In this document: positions 46,676-55,527 of the stretch, piece after piece | Layout: every line of letters begins with the position of its first letter | Numbering within the stretch: the first letter of the stretch is position 1 | Origin: Chloroflexota bacterium | GTDB lineage: Bacteria > Chloroflexota > Anaerolineae > 4572-78 > J111 | Assembly (NCBI GenBank): GCA_016860845.1 | Contig: BOKF01000001.1 | Location: 1-64,000, forward strand | DNA: 64,000 nucleotides | Reading direction: 5' to 3' | Made by a program: the position numbers and the translations under genes | Notes under the pieces: generated by a model | The model's input: only the letters and a program-made list of their open reading frames with translations | Told to the model about the DNA's origin: nothing | Databases searched by the model: none

Positions 46676-46743
46676 AGCCGCAGAGTAGCAAGGTAGCAGA
46701 TCAAAAAATTATCAACCTGTTACCCTGCGATCCTGTTACCCTG
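46676..46743. repeat. Imperfect iterated hairpin (AGCAAGGTAGCAG / CCTGTTACCCTG)
   Basis: GCAGAGTAGCAAGGTAGCAG and the double CCTGTTACCCTGCGATCCTG arm are partly complementary. It ends just before the ribosome-binding site of the vWA gene. Confidence 0.55.
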
Positions 46744-46760
46744 AATTGAAGGAGGCCCCA

Positions 46761-49586
46761 ATGAAACGGATTATAGCCCTATTAACTCTCTTGCTCTTCG
46801 CCTCAGCCTTCGCCCTAGCCTCTCCCCCCGCGCCCGCCCGCGCCGACGGCATCATCATCATTGACCCGCCCATTTGCATCGAACCCTGCCCTGTCCCGCC
46901 GCCCCCTCCGCGCGAGACGCCCTACCTGACCGTGCAGAATCACCGAGTCAACGTGACCATCGAGGATCAGGTCGCCACCACCCGCGTGGACCAGACCTTC
47001 CGCAACGACAGCCAGTGGTCGCTGGAAGGGACTTACATCTTCCCGCTGCCCGAAAACGCCGCCATCAGCGACTTTGCCATGTGGATCAACGGCCAGAAGG
47101 TGGAAGGGCAGCTCTACACCAAAGAAGAGGCCCGCCGCATCTATGACGACATCGTCCGCCGCCGCCTCGACCCGGCCCTGCTGGAGTACATCGGCCGCGA
47201 CCTCTTCCAGGCCAGTATCTTTCCCATTGACCCCGGCGACACTCGCCGCGTCGAAATCGAGTACAGCCAGATTCTGCCCGTAGATAACGGCCTGGTCCAC
47301 TATGTCTACCCCCTTAGCACCGAGCGTTTCTCGGCCCGGCCGCTGGAAGACGTTTCGGTCACGGTCAACATCAAATCCAATGAGCCGATCAAAGCCGTCT
47401 ACTCCGCCAGCCACCCGGTCAGCATCAGCCGCGAGGGCCGCTATGGCGCGCTCGTCGGCTGGGAAGACGCCAACGTGCTGCCCACCACCGATTTCAGCCT
47501 CTACTACACGGTCTCTCAGGACGACATTGGGGTCAACCTGCTCAGCTACAAAGCGCAGGATGAAGACGGCTTCTTTGTCCTGCTGGTCGCTCCTAACGTG
47601 GACGCCGAGCAGGTAGTGGACAAAGATGTCATTTTGATCCTCGACGTGTCCGGCTCGATGGAAGGGGAGAAGATGGAGCAGGCCCGCGAGGCTCTGAAAT
47701 ACGTGCTCGACCACCTCAACCAGGGCGACCGCTTCAACATTATTGCTTTCAGCACTGGCGTTCGCGCCTTCTCCAGCCGGCCAGAACCTCTCTCGGCGCT
47801 GCCGGAGGCCCGCCGGTTTGTGGACGAACTGCGGCCCGAAGGCAGCACCGACATCAACCGCGCCCTGCTTGAAGCCATTAACGCCGCCGACCGTGAACGC
47901 CCGACCATCATTGTCTTTTTAACGGATGGCCTGCCCACCAGCGGTGTGGTCGAAACGCCCCAAATTCTGGCCAATGTCGAGCAGGCCGCCAGCAGCAACC
48001 TGCGCATCTTCCCCTTCGGCGTCGGCGACGACGTGGACACCGTCCTGCTCGACACCCTGGCCCAGGAACAGCGCGGGGTCAGCGCCTACGTCCGCCCCAG
48101 CGAGCGCGTGGATGAACAGGTCAGCAGCTTTTACGCCAAAGTCAGCACCCCGGTTTTGGCGGACCTCTCCCTTGACGTGACCGGCGTGACTCTGGAAGAC
48201 ACTTACCCTTACCCCTTGCCCGACCTGTTTGCCGGGACGCAGCTCATCCTGACCGGCCGCTACCGCGACGGCGGCCCGGCCAGCGTCACCCTGACCGGCC
48301 AGATCAACGGCCAGGAACGCACCTTCCGCTTCGACGATCTGACCTTTGCCACCGGTTCGGCCACCAGCAACCGCAGTGCGGAATTTATTCCGCGCCTGTG
48401 GGCTACCCGCAAAGTCGGCTACCTGCTCAACCAGATCCGGCTGCACGGCGAGAACCGGGAAACGATTGATGAGATTGTCAACCTGAGCGTCCGCTACGGC
48501 ATCATCACTCCCTACACCTCCTTCCTGGTCGAAGAGCCGGAGCTGGCCCTCAGCCAGGAAGGGCGGGGCCAGTTGGCCGATGAAGCCTTTGCCGCCGAAG
48601 CCGCCGCCCCCGCCGAGGTCTCCGGGGATGCCGCGGTCAGCAAAGCCGTCGAGCAAAATTCCCTAGCCGGAGCCGCCCAGGCTGCTCCCTTACCCCTGGC
48701 AACAGCCACAGCCGGCGCTGACGGCACAGGCAGCGCCACAACGGCGGTGACTGCCGTCGGCGACAAGGCCTTTGTGCTCAAAGACGGCGTCTGGACCGAT
48801 ACCACCTTTGACCCGACGACGATGACCACCACCCAACTCCCCTTCCCCTCCGACCTGTTCCTGGAGTTCCTAGGTGACCATCCCGACGCCGGCAAATATT
48901 TCGCCCTGGGCGAGCGAGTGATTGTCGTGTTGGATGGGGTGGCTTATGAAACTATCCCCGGCGACACGGCTGATCTGTCGCATAATAATATAGAGGCTAA
49001 GGCTGAGGCTGCTTTCTCTTCTCAGCCTTCGACTCAGCCTCAGCCTCTCTCTATCACCGTCGCTGCCGACGTGACCGAAGGGGTTGCTCCGCTGGCCGTC
49101 AATTTTAGCGGGACTCTGGCCAATGGGTCAGAAGAAGCCAAGAAATATGCCTGCCAAGAGGGACGGTTTGAGTTCGGCGATGGCAATTCATTATCTGTCA
49201 TGTCAGCAGCCTGCGACCCGGGGCGCGAACGCGGCGACATCGCCAATTACGTCTACGACGAGCCGGGAGAATACCAAGTCACTTATTCGCTGAATGATTT
49301 AAAATCAGAGCCGCTGACCATCATCGTCAGAAGTGCAGCGGACACTCCCAGCCCGGCCGACACTCCGAAATCGGTGTCAGTTCAAGCCACCCTTACTCCA
49401 GCGGAACCGGCGCAGGATACTCCTGTCAAACCCGCCAGCACACCCGACGCCTCACCGTCAAACAGCAGCCAAACGGCGAATCAGGCCGCTGCCAGTTCAA
49501 TCTACAATGTCTGGGCGCTGGTCGTGCTTCCCCTGGCGGGTCTGGCCGCCGGTTGGTTCATCTGGGGACGGGGCAGGAATCGTTAA
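46761..49586 (+). CDS. VIT domain and von Willebrand A domain protein, membrane-anchored
   Basis: From the ATG at 46761 (AGGAGG before it) the protein has 941 residues. A signal peptide is followed by a VIT domain (about 40-165) and a vWA domain whose MIDAS reads LDVSGSMEG (near 300). It continues with a beta-rich region, a PKD-like domain (FEFGDGNSL) and a Thr/Pro/Ser linker to a C-terminal helix (VLPLAGLAAGWF) and basic tail. It should face outward, binding ligands in a metal-dependent way. Residues about 745-763 are encoded by an inserted iterated palindrome. Confidence 0.92.
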   Translation: MKRIIALLTLLLFASAFALASPPAPARADGIIIIDPPICIEPCPVPPPPPRETPYLTVQNHRVNVTIEDQVATTRVDQTFRNDSQWSLEGTYIFPLPENAAISDFAMWINGQKVEGQLYTKEEARRIYDDIVRRRLDPALLEYIGRDLFQASIFPIDPGDTRRVEIEYSQILPVDNGLVHYVYPLSTERFSARPLEDVSVTVNIKSNEPIKAVYSASHPVSISREGRYGALVGWEDANVLPTTDFSLYYTVSQDDIGVNLLSYKAQDEDGFFVLLVAPNVDAEQVVDKDVILILDVSGSMEGEKMEQAREALKYVLDHLNQGDRFNIIAFSTGVRAFSSRPEPLSALPEARRFVDELRPEGSTDINRALLEAINAADRERPTIIVFLTDGLPTSGVVETPQILANVEQAASSNLRIFPFGVGDDVDTVLLDTLAQEQRGVSAYVRPSERVDEQVSSFYAKVSTPVLADLSLDVTGVTLEDTYPYPLPDLFAGTQLILTGRYRDGGPASVTLTGQINGQERTFRFDDLTFATGSATSNRSAEFIPRLWATRKVGYLLNQIRLHGENRETIDEIVNLSVRYGIITPYTSFLVEEPELALSQEGRGQLADEAFAAEAAAPAEVSGDAAVSKAVEQNSLAGAAQAAPLPLATATAGADGTGSATTAVTAVGDKAFVLKDGVWTDTTFDPTTMTTTQLPFPSDLFLEFLGDHPDAGKYFALGERVIVVLDGVAYETIPGDTADLSHNNIEAKAEAAFSSQPSTQPQPLSITVAADVTEGVAPLAVNFSGTLANGSEEAKKYACQEGRFEFGDGNSLSVMSAACDPGRERGDIANYVYDEPGEYQVTYSLNDLKSEPLTIIVRSAADTPSPADTPKSVSVQATLTPAEPAQDTPVKPASTPDASPSNSSQTANQAAASSIYNVWALVVLPLAGLAAGWFIWGRGRNR
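48992..49050. repeat. GAGGCTAAGGCTGAGGCT iterated palindrome inside the vWA gene
   Basis: GAGGCTAAGGCTGAGGCTGC faces CAGCCTTCGACTCAGCCTCA, with six-base iterations. It adds in-frame codons (EAKAEAAFSS then QPSTQPQPLS) in a linker before the PKD-like domain. Confidence 0.85.
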
Positions 49587-49620
49587 CAACTGAACTCTCT
49601 TCTTGAAGCCACAAATAATA

Positions 49621-49654
49621 AAAAGTGCAGCCCTCAAACAGGCTGCACTTTTTT
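49621..49654. terminator. Bidirectional terminator between vWA and tatA genes
   Basis: AAAAGTGCAGCC and GGCTGCACTTTTTT form a stem with an 8-base loop. Confidence 0.9.
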
Positions 49655-49671
49655 AACAAAATGAATAATAG

Positions 49672-49690
49672 GACGGACTTGCAGTCCGTC
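49672..49690. repeat. GACGGACT/AGTCCGTC palindrome
   Basis: Perfect 8-base arms around TGC, just after the terminator. Confidence 0.6.
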
Positions 49691-49730
49691 TCCCTGAATA
49701 CACAGTTTTTAGTTAAAGCTCAAGCTTGAT

Positions 49731-49922
49731 TTAAGCTTTGCTTTCGCCCGTGGACTCATCAGTTTTTGACTCATCATCCTTTTTAGTGGTCGCCTCGCGA
49801 AACTCCCGAATGGACTGGCCCAAAGCCGCGCCAACCTGGGGCAGCTTCCCCACCCCAAAAATGATGATAACAATAACCAAAACGATAATCCACTCCCAGC
49901 CGCCCAAACCACCGAATCTCAT
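49731..49922 (-). CDS. tatA: Sec-independent translocase protein TatA
   Basis: This 63-residue protein has one membrane helix (GGWEWIIVLVIVIIIFGVGK), then PQVGAALGQSIREFREA, the TatA amphipathic helix, and a charged tail. AAGGAG lies eight bases before the ATG at 49922; the longer open frame upstream is not needed. It would form the pore-like part of the Tat system exporting folded proteins. A second tatA-like gene is 80 bases upstream. No tatC is in the window. Confidence 0.92.
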   Translation of the reverse strand: MRFGGLGGWEWIIVLVIVIIIFGVGKLPQVGAALGQSIREFREATTKKDDESKTDESTGESKA

Positions 49923-50001
49923 AGGTACTCCTTTTTTGGGCAAGTAACGCCGCCCAAGGCGATAAAGAACAACTTCATTCAAACCTGAAGGTTTAGCTCA
50001 A

Positions 50002-50190
50002 CTAAGCTTTGCTCTGATCGGGGGTATCACCCGGCTCATTCTCTTTGGGACTGGCCGACGCTTCGCGAAATTCGCGGATGGATTTGCCGATGGCCCCCCC
50101 CACCTGGGGTAATTTGCCCACCCCAAAAATGATAATCACGATAACCAGGATGATCAACCACTCCCAACCACCTAACATGCCAAAATTCAT
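50002..50190 (-). CDS. tatA: Sec-independent translocase protein TatA (paralogue)
   Basis: This 62-residue protein begins MNFGMLGGWEWLIILVIVII and has the FGVGKLPQVGGAIGKSIREF helix-amphipathic block. It is a near twin of the next gene, differing mainly in its tail (SPKENEPGD). AGGAGG lies eight bases before the ATG. Two adjacent TatA-type proteins could assemble together or serve as TatA and TatB. Confidence 0.92.
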   Translation of the reverse strand: MNFGMLGGWEWLIILVIVIIIFGVGKLPQVGGAIGKSIREFREASASPKENEPGDTPDQSKA

Positions 50191-50370
50191 TCACTCCTCC
50201 TTAACTGGCGGGCAACTTTGGGTTACTCACCTGGCTGTATTATAGCATCGAGCCTAGCCTGTGGCAAAAATGTCAGGAATAAGACTTTCAGAGTTTACCC
50301 TGTAGCTTGTTTCGGTCATGGGCGTCCCATTTTGCATGGAGACCCGACGCTTCCTGCAAAAGCGGGGCGC

Positions 50371-51960
50371 TTAACTACCCCCCAACAAATATCTAAAAAT
50401 TAAACCATGAATGACCTGCTCCACTGGCGCTTTATCGTCGGTGAAGACGACCTTGCCGGGCGGCAGCTCCCATATTCGAGTATGCAGGGAGCGCTCGACC
50501 ACAATACGCAAGAGAGGATGTTGGAGTTGAACTCCATTCTGGGCAAAGTTCTCCAGGCGGGTCGGCTGCTTGGTGGCAATGACCAGGCTGTTACCCAGCG
50601 AGCTGCCGTAATCGGGCATATCTATAACATAGACATTGGGAAAGACGGCGCGCATCGTGCCGCCTAGCGCCTCGATCAGGCTGTAATCGGTGCTGGTGCG
50701 CCCGGCGTTAATCGCCATCACTCCATCCTCGTTGAGATGGTCATAAATCTCCTGAAAAAATTCACGAGTGGTCAGGTGAAAAGGGATGTACGGCGGGCGG
50801 TAAGCGTCCACAGCGATTACGTCATAAGTTTTGCCGGTATTGGCTAAAAAGTAGCGCCCATCTTGGGCATGGACAGTGAGGTTCGGCTCAGTCATATCAA
50901 ACCATTGGCGGCCAACCTCGACGATGCCGGGATCAATTTCTACGCCGTCAATAGGGATGGGGCCGTAGACGCCGCTGTAGGCTTTGGAAATCGTCCCGGC
51001 AGCGGAACCGATGATTAACACGCTGCCGACATCGCTTGCCTGATAAGGCGGGTTGTTGAAATAGGGGATGATTAAAAAATAGTCCCACACGCCATCTACC
51101 AGGGGGAAATCGCTATAGCTGGGATTATAAACCGAGTGGACACCCTGGCCCTCGTTCAATTGCAGACCCCGCCACCAGCCGCCCTGGCCATCGTCCTGCT
51201 GCAACACCTGGATGTAGTTGTAGCTCGACTCGGTCTCGTAGACCAGGCCGGGGCTGGCTTTGATCGGGCCGGCCGGCCCCCACAGGTTCAGACCGACCAG
51301 GGCCAGCAGCATCGGGGCATAGACCCAGCCTCGCCTCGGTTGGGTCAGAAACAGGCCGCCTAAACTCACCAGCAGTAAAATAATCGCCAGGGTAAAAAAG
51401 GTCAGCCGCGTGCCGATGGCCGGGATCAGCAGCAACACCGGCAGAAAGGTTCCCACCAGGCTGCCCAGGGTGCTGAGGGCGTAAATCGAGCCGGCCGTGT
51501 TACCGCCATGCTGCACGTCTTTCAAAGCCAGGCGAATGGCAAAAGGGGAGACCGTGCCCAGCAGGGTGATCGGCAGGCTGAAGAGGATGAGCACTCCCGT
51601 CAGCGATCCCAGGAGAATGCCGACATTGTAATCGGCAAAGCCTTCCACCGAGAAGCGCAAGACCGGCGCGGCGAAGAAAGGCACCAGCCCTACCAGAAAT
51701 GCTCCCCAAGCCGTGATTTGAAACAGGGTGCTCTCACGCGGATCCCGATCCGCCCAGCGCCCGCCGATGGCGTAACCGGCGGTCAAATAGAGCAGCATCA
51801 GCCCGATAATCGCCGCCCAGATGACCAGCGAGTTGCCAAAAAAGGGGTCAATCAGCCGGCTGGCCGATAACTCCACGCCAAGCGTAGTCATACCGGAGAC
51901 AAAGACAGTTAGGAGGAGGTAATTTTTTCGTATGGGCAACGGTTTACTCCTTAATGACAA
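50371..51960 (-). CDS. Membrane-fused spermidine-synthase-like methyltransferase-fold protein
   Basis: This 529-residue protein has about seven membrane helices in residues 12-225, then a spermidine-synthase-like domain. The domain shows VLIIGSAAGTISKAY at the cofactor loop (instead of GGGDG), GVEIDPGIVEVGRQWF and VIAVDAYRPPYIPFHL. Such fused-MFS proteins occur in many bacteria, and polyamine synthesis is not established for them. The altered cofactor loop makes decarboxylated-SAM use uncertain. Confidence 0.87.
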   Translation of the reverse strand: MSLRSKPLPIRKNYLLLTVFVSGMTTLGVELSASRLIDPFFGNSLVIWAAIIGLMLLYLTAGYAIGGRWADRDPRESTLFQITAWGAFLVGLVPFFAAPVLRFSVEGFADYNVGILLGSLTGVLILFSLPITLLGTVSPFAIRLALKDVQHGGNTAGSIYALSTLGSLVGTFLPVLLLIPAIGTRLTFFTLAIILLLVSLGGLFLTQPRRGWVYAPMLLALVGLNLWGPAGPIKASPGLVYETESSYNYIQVLQQDDGQGGWWRGLQLNEGQGVHSVYNPSYSDFPLVDGVWDYFLIIPYFNNPPYQASDVGSVLIIGSAAGTISKAYSGVYGPIPIDGVEIDPGIVEVGRQWFDMTEPNLTVHAQDGRYFLANTGKTYDVIAVDAYRPPYIPFHLTTREFFQEIYDHLNEDGVMAINAGRTSTDYSLIEALGGTMRAVFPNVYVIDMPDYGSSLGNSLVIATKQPTRLENFAQNGVQLQHPLLRIVVERSLHTRIWELPPGKVVFTDDKAPVEQVIHGLIFRYLLGGS

Positions 51961-51965
51961 ACCTA

Positions 51966-52712
51966 TCAGGCCTTATCCGAGTCAGGATACCAGTTCCAAA
52001 CAGGTTCTTTATTGGAAACTTCGGGCAAATAAAATCCATCTACTTTGTCGGGACGAACATATTTTACCAGGAAATCAACAACACGCTTTCGCTCACCTTT
52101 TTTGCCGGTAGGAAGATCGCGTTCAACCCGCCAGACGGCCCCCTCTGCGGGGTCAATAGCCCCGTGAAACCCATAAATATTAAGGCGCTTCATAGCCTCT
52201 TCGATGCTCTGGGCAACGCCTCGATGAAGCAAGGCCGGTGACACAAAATCACTCGCAGCAATGCGTTGAATAAATTCATCATAGGGCATACGTTCATCCT
52301 CAATCATCAAATCAAACGCCACAAATGGTTCATGTTGAAGTTGGTAACGTGTCCCGTGAGCTTGCATTAACCATTCACCCACTAACCGTTCGCCATCACG
52401 GAGTACAGCCAAAAAACGCTCATAATTGGCGTAGACCCAGTTGCTAAAGTGACGATGTTGTTCGTAGGGTGAGGAAGCAGCTAGATAACCGGAGCGTCCT
52501 AAAGGATAAATTGTATCCGCTATTCTAGCCACCCCTACGTTTGAGCCATCAAGTTTCTCCTGGACAATGACCTCATCGTTTTTATCGCGCATTTTTAGGG
52601 TGGCTATTCGCGCCTGCCCTTCATGGCACGTATGGTCGCCAGGACCGCGTCTGCTTCCGGGTAGATGGGGGATATGTCCATAATTTTTTCGGCCAAGGGG
52701 TTTGTTTATCAC
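51966..52712 (-). CDS. RNA ligase family protein
   Basis: From a GTG at 52712 (GAGG eight bases upstream) the protein has 248 residues. The nucleotidyltransferase motif I is QEKLDGSNVG, with adenylation Lys53. RLVGEWLMQAHGTRY, FVAFDLMI, EGAVWRVE and VDFLVKYVR match motifs III, IIIa, IV and V of the Rnl2/T4-like RNA ligases. It should seal or repair RNA nicks with ATP. No kinase/phosphatase partner, RtcB or toxin gene is adjacent. It has its own promoter and stands alone next to sigA. Confidence 0.85.
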   Translation of the reverse strand: MINKPLGRKNYGHIPHLPGSRRGPGDHTCHEGQARIATLKMRDKNDEVIVQEKLDGSNVGVARIADTIYPLGRSGYLAASSPYEQHRHFSNWVYANYERFLAVLRDGERLVGEWLMQAHGTRYQLQHEPFVAFDLMIEDERMPYDEFIQRIAASDFVSPALLHRGVAQSIEEAMKRLNIYGFHGAIDPAEGAVWRVERDLPTGKKGERKRVVDFLVKYVRPDKVDGFYLPEVSNKEPVWNWYPDSDKA

Positions 52713-52727
52713 AACGCCTCGCAATGT

Positions 52728-52756
52728 ATTATAACGAGGCGCAAGAAGGTTGGCAA
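52728..52756 (-). promoter_or_regulatory. Promoter of the RNA ligase gene
   Basis: Minus-strand TTGCCA (52751-52756) and TATAAT (52728-52733) are separated by exactly 17 bases, and the GTG start is 15 bases below the -10 box. The leader is therefore very short. Confidence 0.7.
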
Positions 52757-52838
52757 TCAAGCTGCAAAATAAAAACATCACCGTCCAGATGACCGAACGA
52801 TGATGTTTGATTTCAAGCTTACTTTGGACAAGCCAAGT

Positions 52839-54056
<1,218 letters not shown>

Positions 54057-54261
54057 ATTCACCTCATGTCCTGCCTTTCCCGGTTACAACTTTGCAGCGA
54101 CCAGGCATAGGCGTTCGGATTTTTACAGCTCGATAGTATGGATGAAAAGTATCATCTGCCGCTTGAAGAAGAATCGCTATTAAGGAAGTTGAGAGGTATG
54201 TCCAAAATCTAATACTGGTGGAAGTTTATTAAAATAAGGAGATAGTTTTATACAAATAACG

Positions 54262-54291
54262 AGCCAGGCACAAACCGCAACCCACCTGGCT
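54262..54291. other. Hairpin in the sigA leader
   Basis: AGCCAGG and CCTGGCT form a stem around 16 bases, followed on the plus strand by TTTTTA. In the minus-strand sigA leader it could be a structured 5' element. Confidence 0.5.
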
Positions 54292-54351
54292 TTTTATGAC
54301 TGACTGACTTGAGGCTTTTGGCCGAACGTGTTTAATTTGAAATGCGACGGT

Positions 54352-54381
54352 ATTATATCATACGCAAGGGGTTCATGTCAA
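54352..54381 (-). promoter_or_regulatory. Consensus sigma-70 promoter of sigA
   Basis: Minus-strand TTGACA (54376-54381) and TATAAT (54352-54357) both match consensus perfectly with an 18-base spacer. Transcription should begin near 54345, giving a leader of about 290 bases. A second TTGACA overlaps upstream. Confidence 0.85.
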
Positions 54382-54548
54382 CCCCTTTTTTGTTATGTCA
54401 AATTTTTCGGGAAACGATTTCTTTCCGATCACTTGAAACGCTTCCTGATAATATACCCAACCTTTGTTCTACTTGCCATAATATTCAAAGAATGATATAA
54501 TGAATATGTCAAGTTGGATGTTAAGCCCTATATATCGTGGGTCATTTA

Positions 54549-54576
54549 TTGACAAACCCCTACAGATAGTGATAAT
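54549..54576 (+). promoter_or_regulatory. Promoter of the Thr/Pro-rich surface protein genes
   Basis: TTGACA (54549-54554) and GATAAT (54571-54576) with a 16-base spacer predict a start near 54583, about 205 bases before the coding region. Confidence 0.65.
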
Positions 54577-54582
54577 CTAGGG

Positions 54583-54789
54583 ATAAATAGAGTCTGGTGG
54601 GGTTAATTCTGTTGTTTAGCGGTGGGTTTTGATCCTCTGAGAGCAGGCCCGCCGAGTAAACATAAGCTATGGCGGGGGTGGGGTCCATAAAGATGACTTA
54701 TTATTAGTCAGACGCAAAGGACGCTAGCAACCCACCCCCGCTATCAGTTAAATGAACTGTTAAGCCGTGGGGATGGGCTTGGCCTGACC
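54583..54789 (+). promoter_or_regulatory. Long structured 5' leader, possible riboswitch-like RNA
   Basis: A 13-base stem (GGCGGGGGTGGG pairing with CCCACCCCCGC, about 54671-54743) encloses a GTCC/GGAC stem, a TGACT/AGTCA hairpin and the single-stranded strand GACGCAAAG. A CGGTGGG/CCCGCCG hairpin precedes it and an AAGCC/GGCTT hairpin lies near the start codon. GACGCAAAG is the strongest conserved stretch of c-di-GMP-I riboswitches, but the second hairpin and GNRA loop of that class are not visible. The class is therefore unassigned. Confidence 0.45.
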
Positions 54790-55527
54790 ATGACCGGACT
54801 CAAAAAAGAACTCGCCAGCATTAACAGCCAACAATGGACGGTGCTAATCTCGCTATTAGCCCTGGTAAATATGGTTGTATTGGGCGGGCTGGTTTGGATA
54901 CTGACCATTCAATCCCCTGGCGCTTTTCGACGCGTTCTGGCGCAAGCCCCGGCGACCCGCACTCCTTTTCCCACTTTCACCGCTACCCCGACAGGGTTAC
55001 CACCGCCTACCCCTATTGGCACCCTGGTCCCCACCTGGACGCCGAGCGTTACTTCCACTCCGCAACCCACGGAGACCCCCACCGAGACCCCCATACCCTC
55101 CCGGACCCCCATCCGGGCGACGGCTGTGCCTGTACCCACCGAAACCCCTACCCCGGCCTATGATTATGTCGGAACGATGCGCCAACTGACTGCCTGCGAG
55201 AATGCCGGCAAACATCATATCTTCGCTTATGTGCGTGACCCAGCGGGCAACGGCATTCCTGGGGTTAAGATGCGGGTCCACTGGGAAGGGGGCGCTGGCG
55301 GCGAAGCTATTCTTACCACCGGCACTAAAATGGAAGACCCTGGCCTGGCCGATTTTGCCATGTTCAAAGGCAGCTACTTTATCGAAGTTTTGGATGGGGT
55401 CAGCCAAATGATTGGCCCTATTAGCCCCGATATTCCGCTCAATGAGTTGTGCCCCGAAACTGACAACGGCGTTGCTAACTCGTTGTACCACTATTCCTTT
55501 GAAGTGATCTTTACCAAGGTGCGCTAG
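54790..55527 (+). CDS. Membrane-anchored protein with Thr/Pro linker and Ig-like domain
   Basis: This 245-residue protein has a membrane helix at about 18-43 and a linker of Thr/Pro-rich TPT repeats (about 50-115). An extracellular beta domain follows (GKHHIFAYVRDPAGNGIPGV, ending HYSFEVIFTKVR). The fold looks like a carboxypeptidase-regulatory or Ig-type domain; no enzyme motif is visible. Its stop is immediately followed by the ATG of the next gene. The structured leader above may control both. Confidence 0.75.
   Translation: MTGLKKELASINSQQWTVLISLLALVNMVVLGGLVWILTIQSPGAFRRVLAQAPATRTPFPTFTATPTGLPPPTPIGTLVPTWTPSVTSTPQPTETPTETPIPSRTPIRATAVPVPTETPTPAYDYVGTMRQLTACENAGKHHIFAYVRDPAGNGIPGVKMRVHWEGGAGGEAILTTGTKMEDPGLADFAMFKGSYFIEVLDGVSQMIGPISPDIPLNELCPETDNGVANSLYHYSFEVIFTKVR

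Noticed and set aside
51966..52781. ATG at 52781 as start of the RNA ligase
   Set aside because: It lies upstream of the consensus promoter; the GTG at 52712 has a ribosome site and follows the -10 box.
54583..54789. Firm assignment as a c-di-GMP-I riboswitch
   Set aside because: Only the GACGCAAAG strand and one hairpin fit; the tetraloop, its receptor and the second hairpin are missing.
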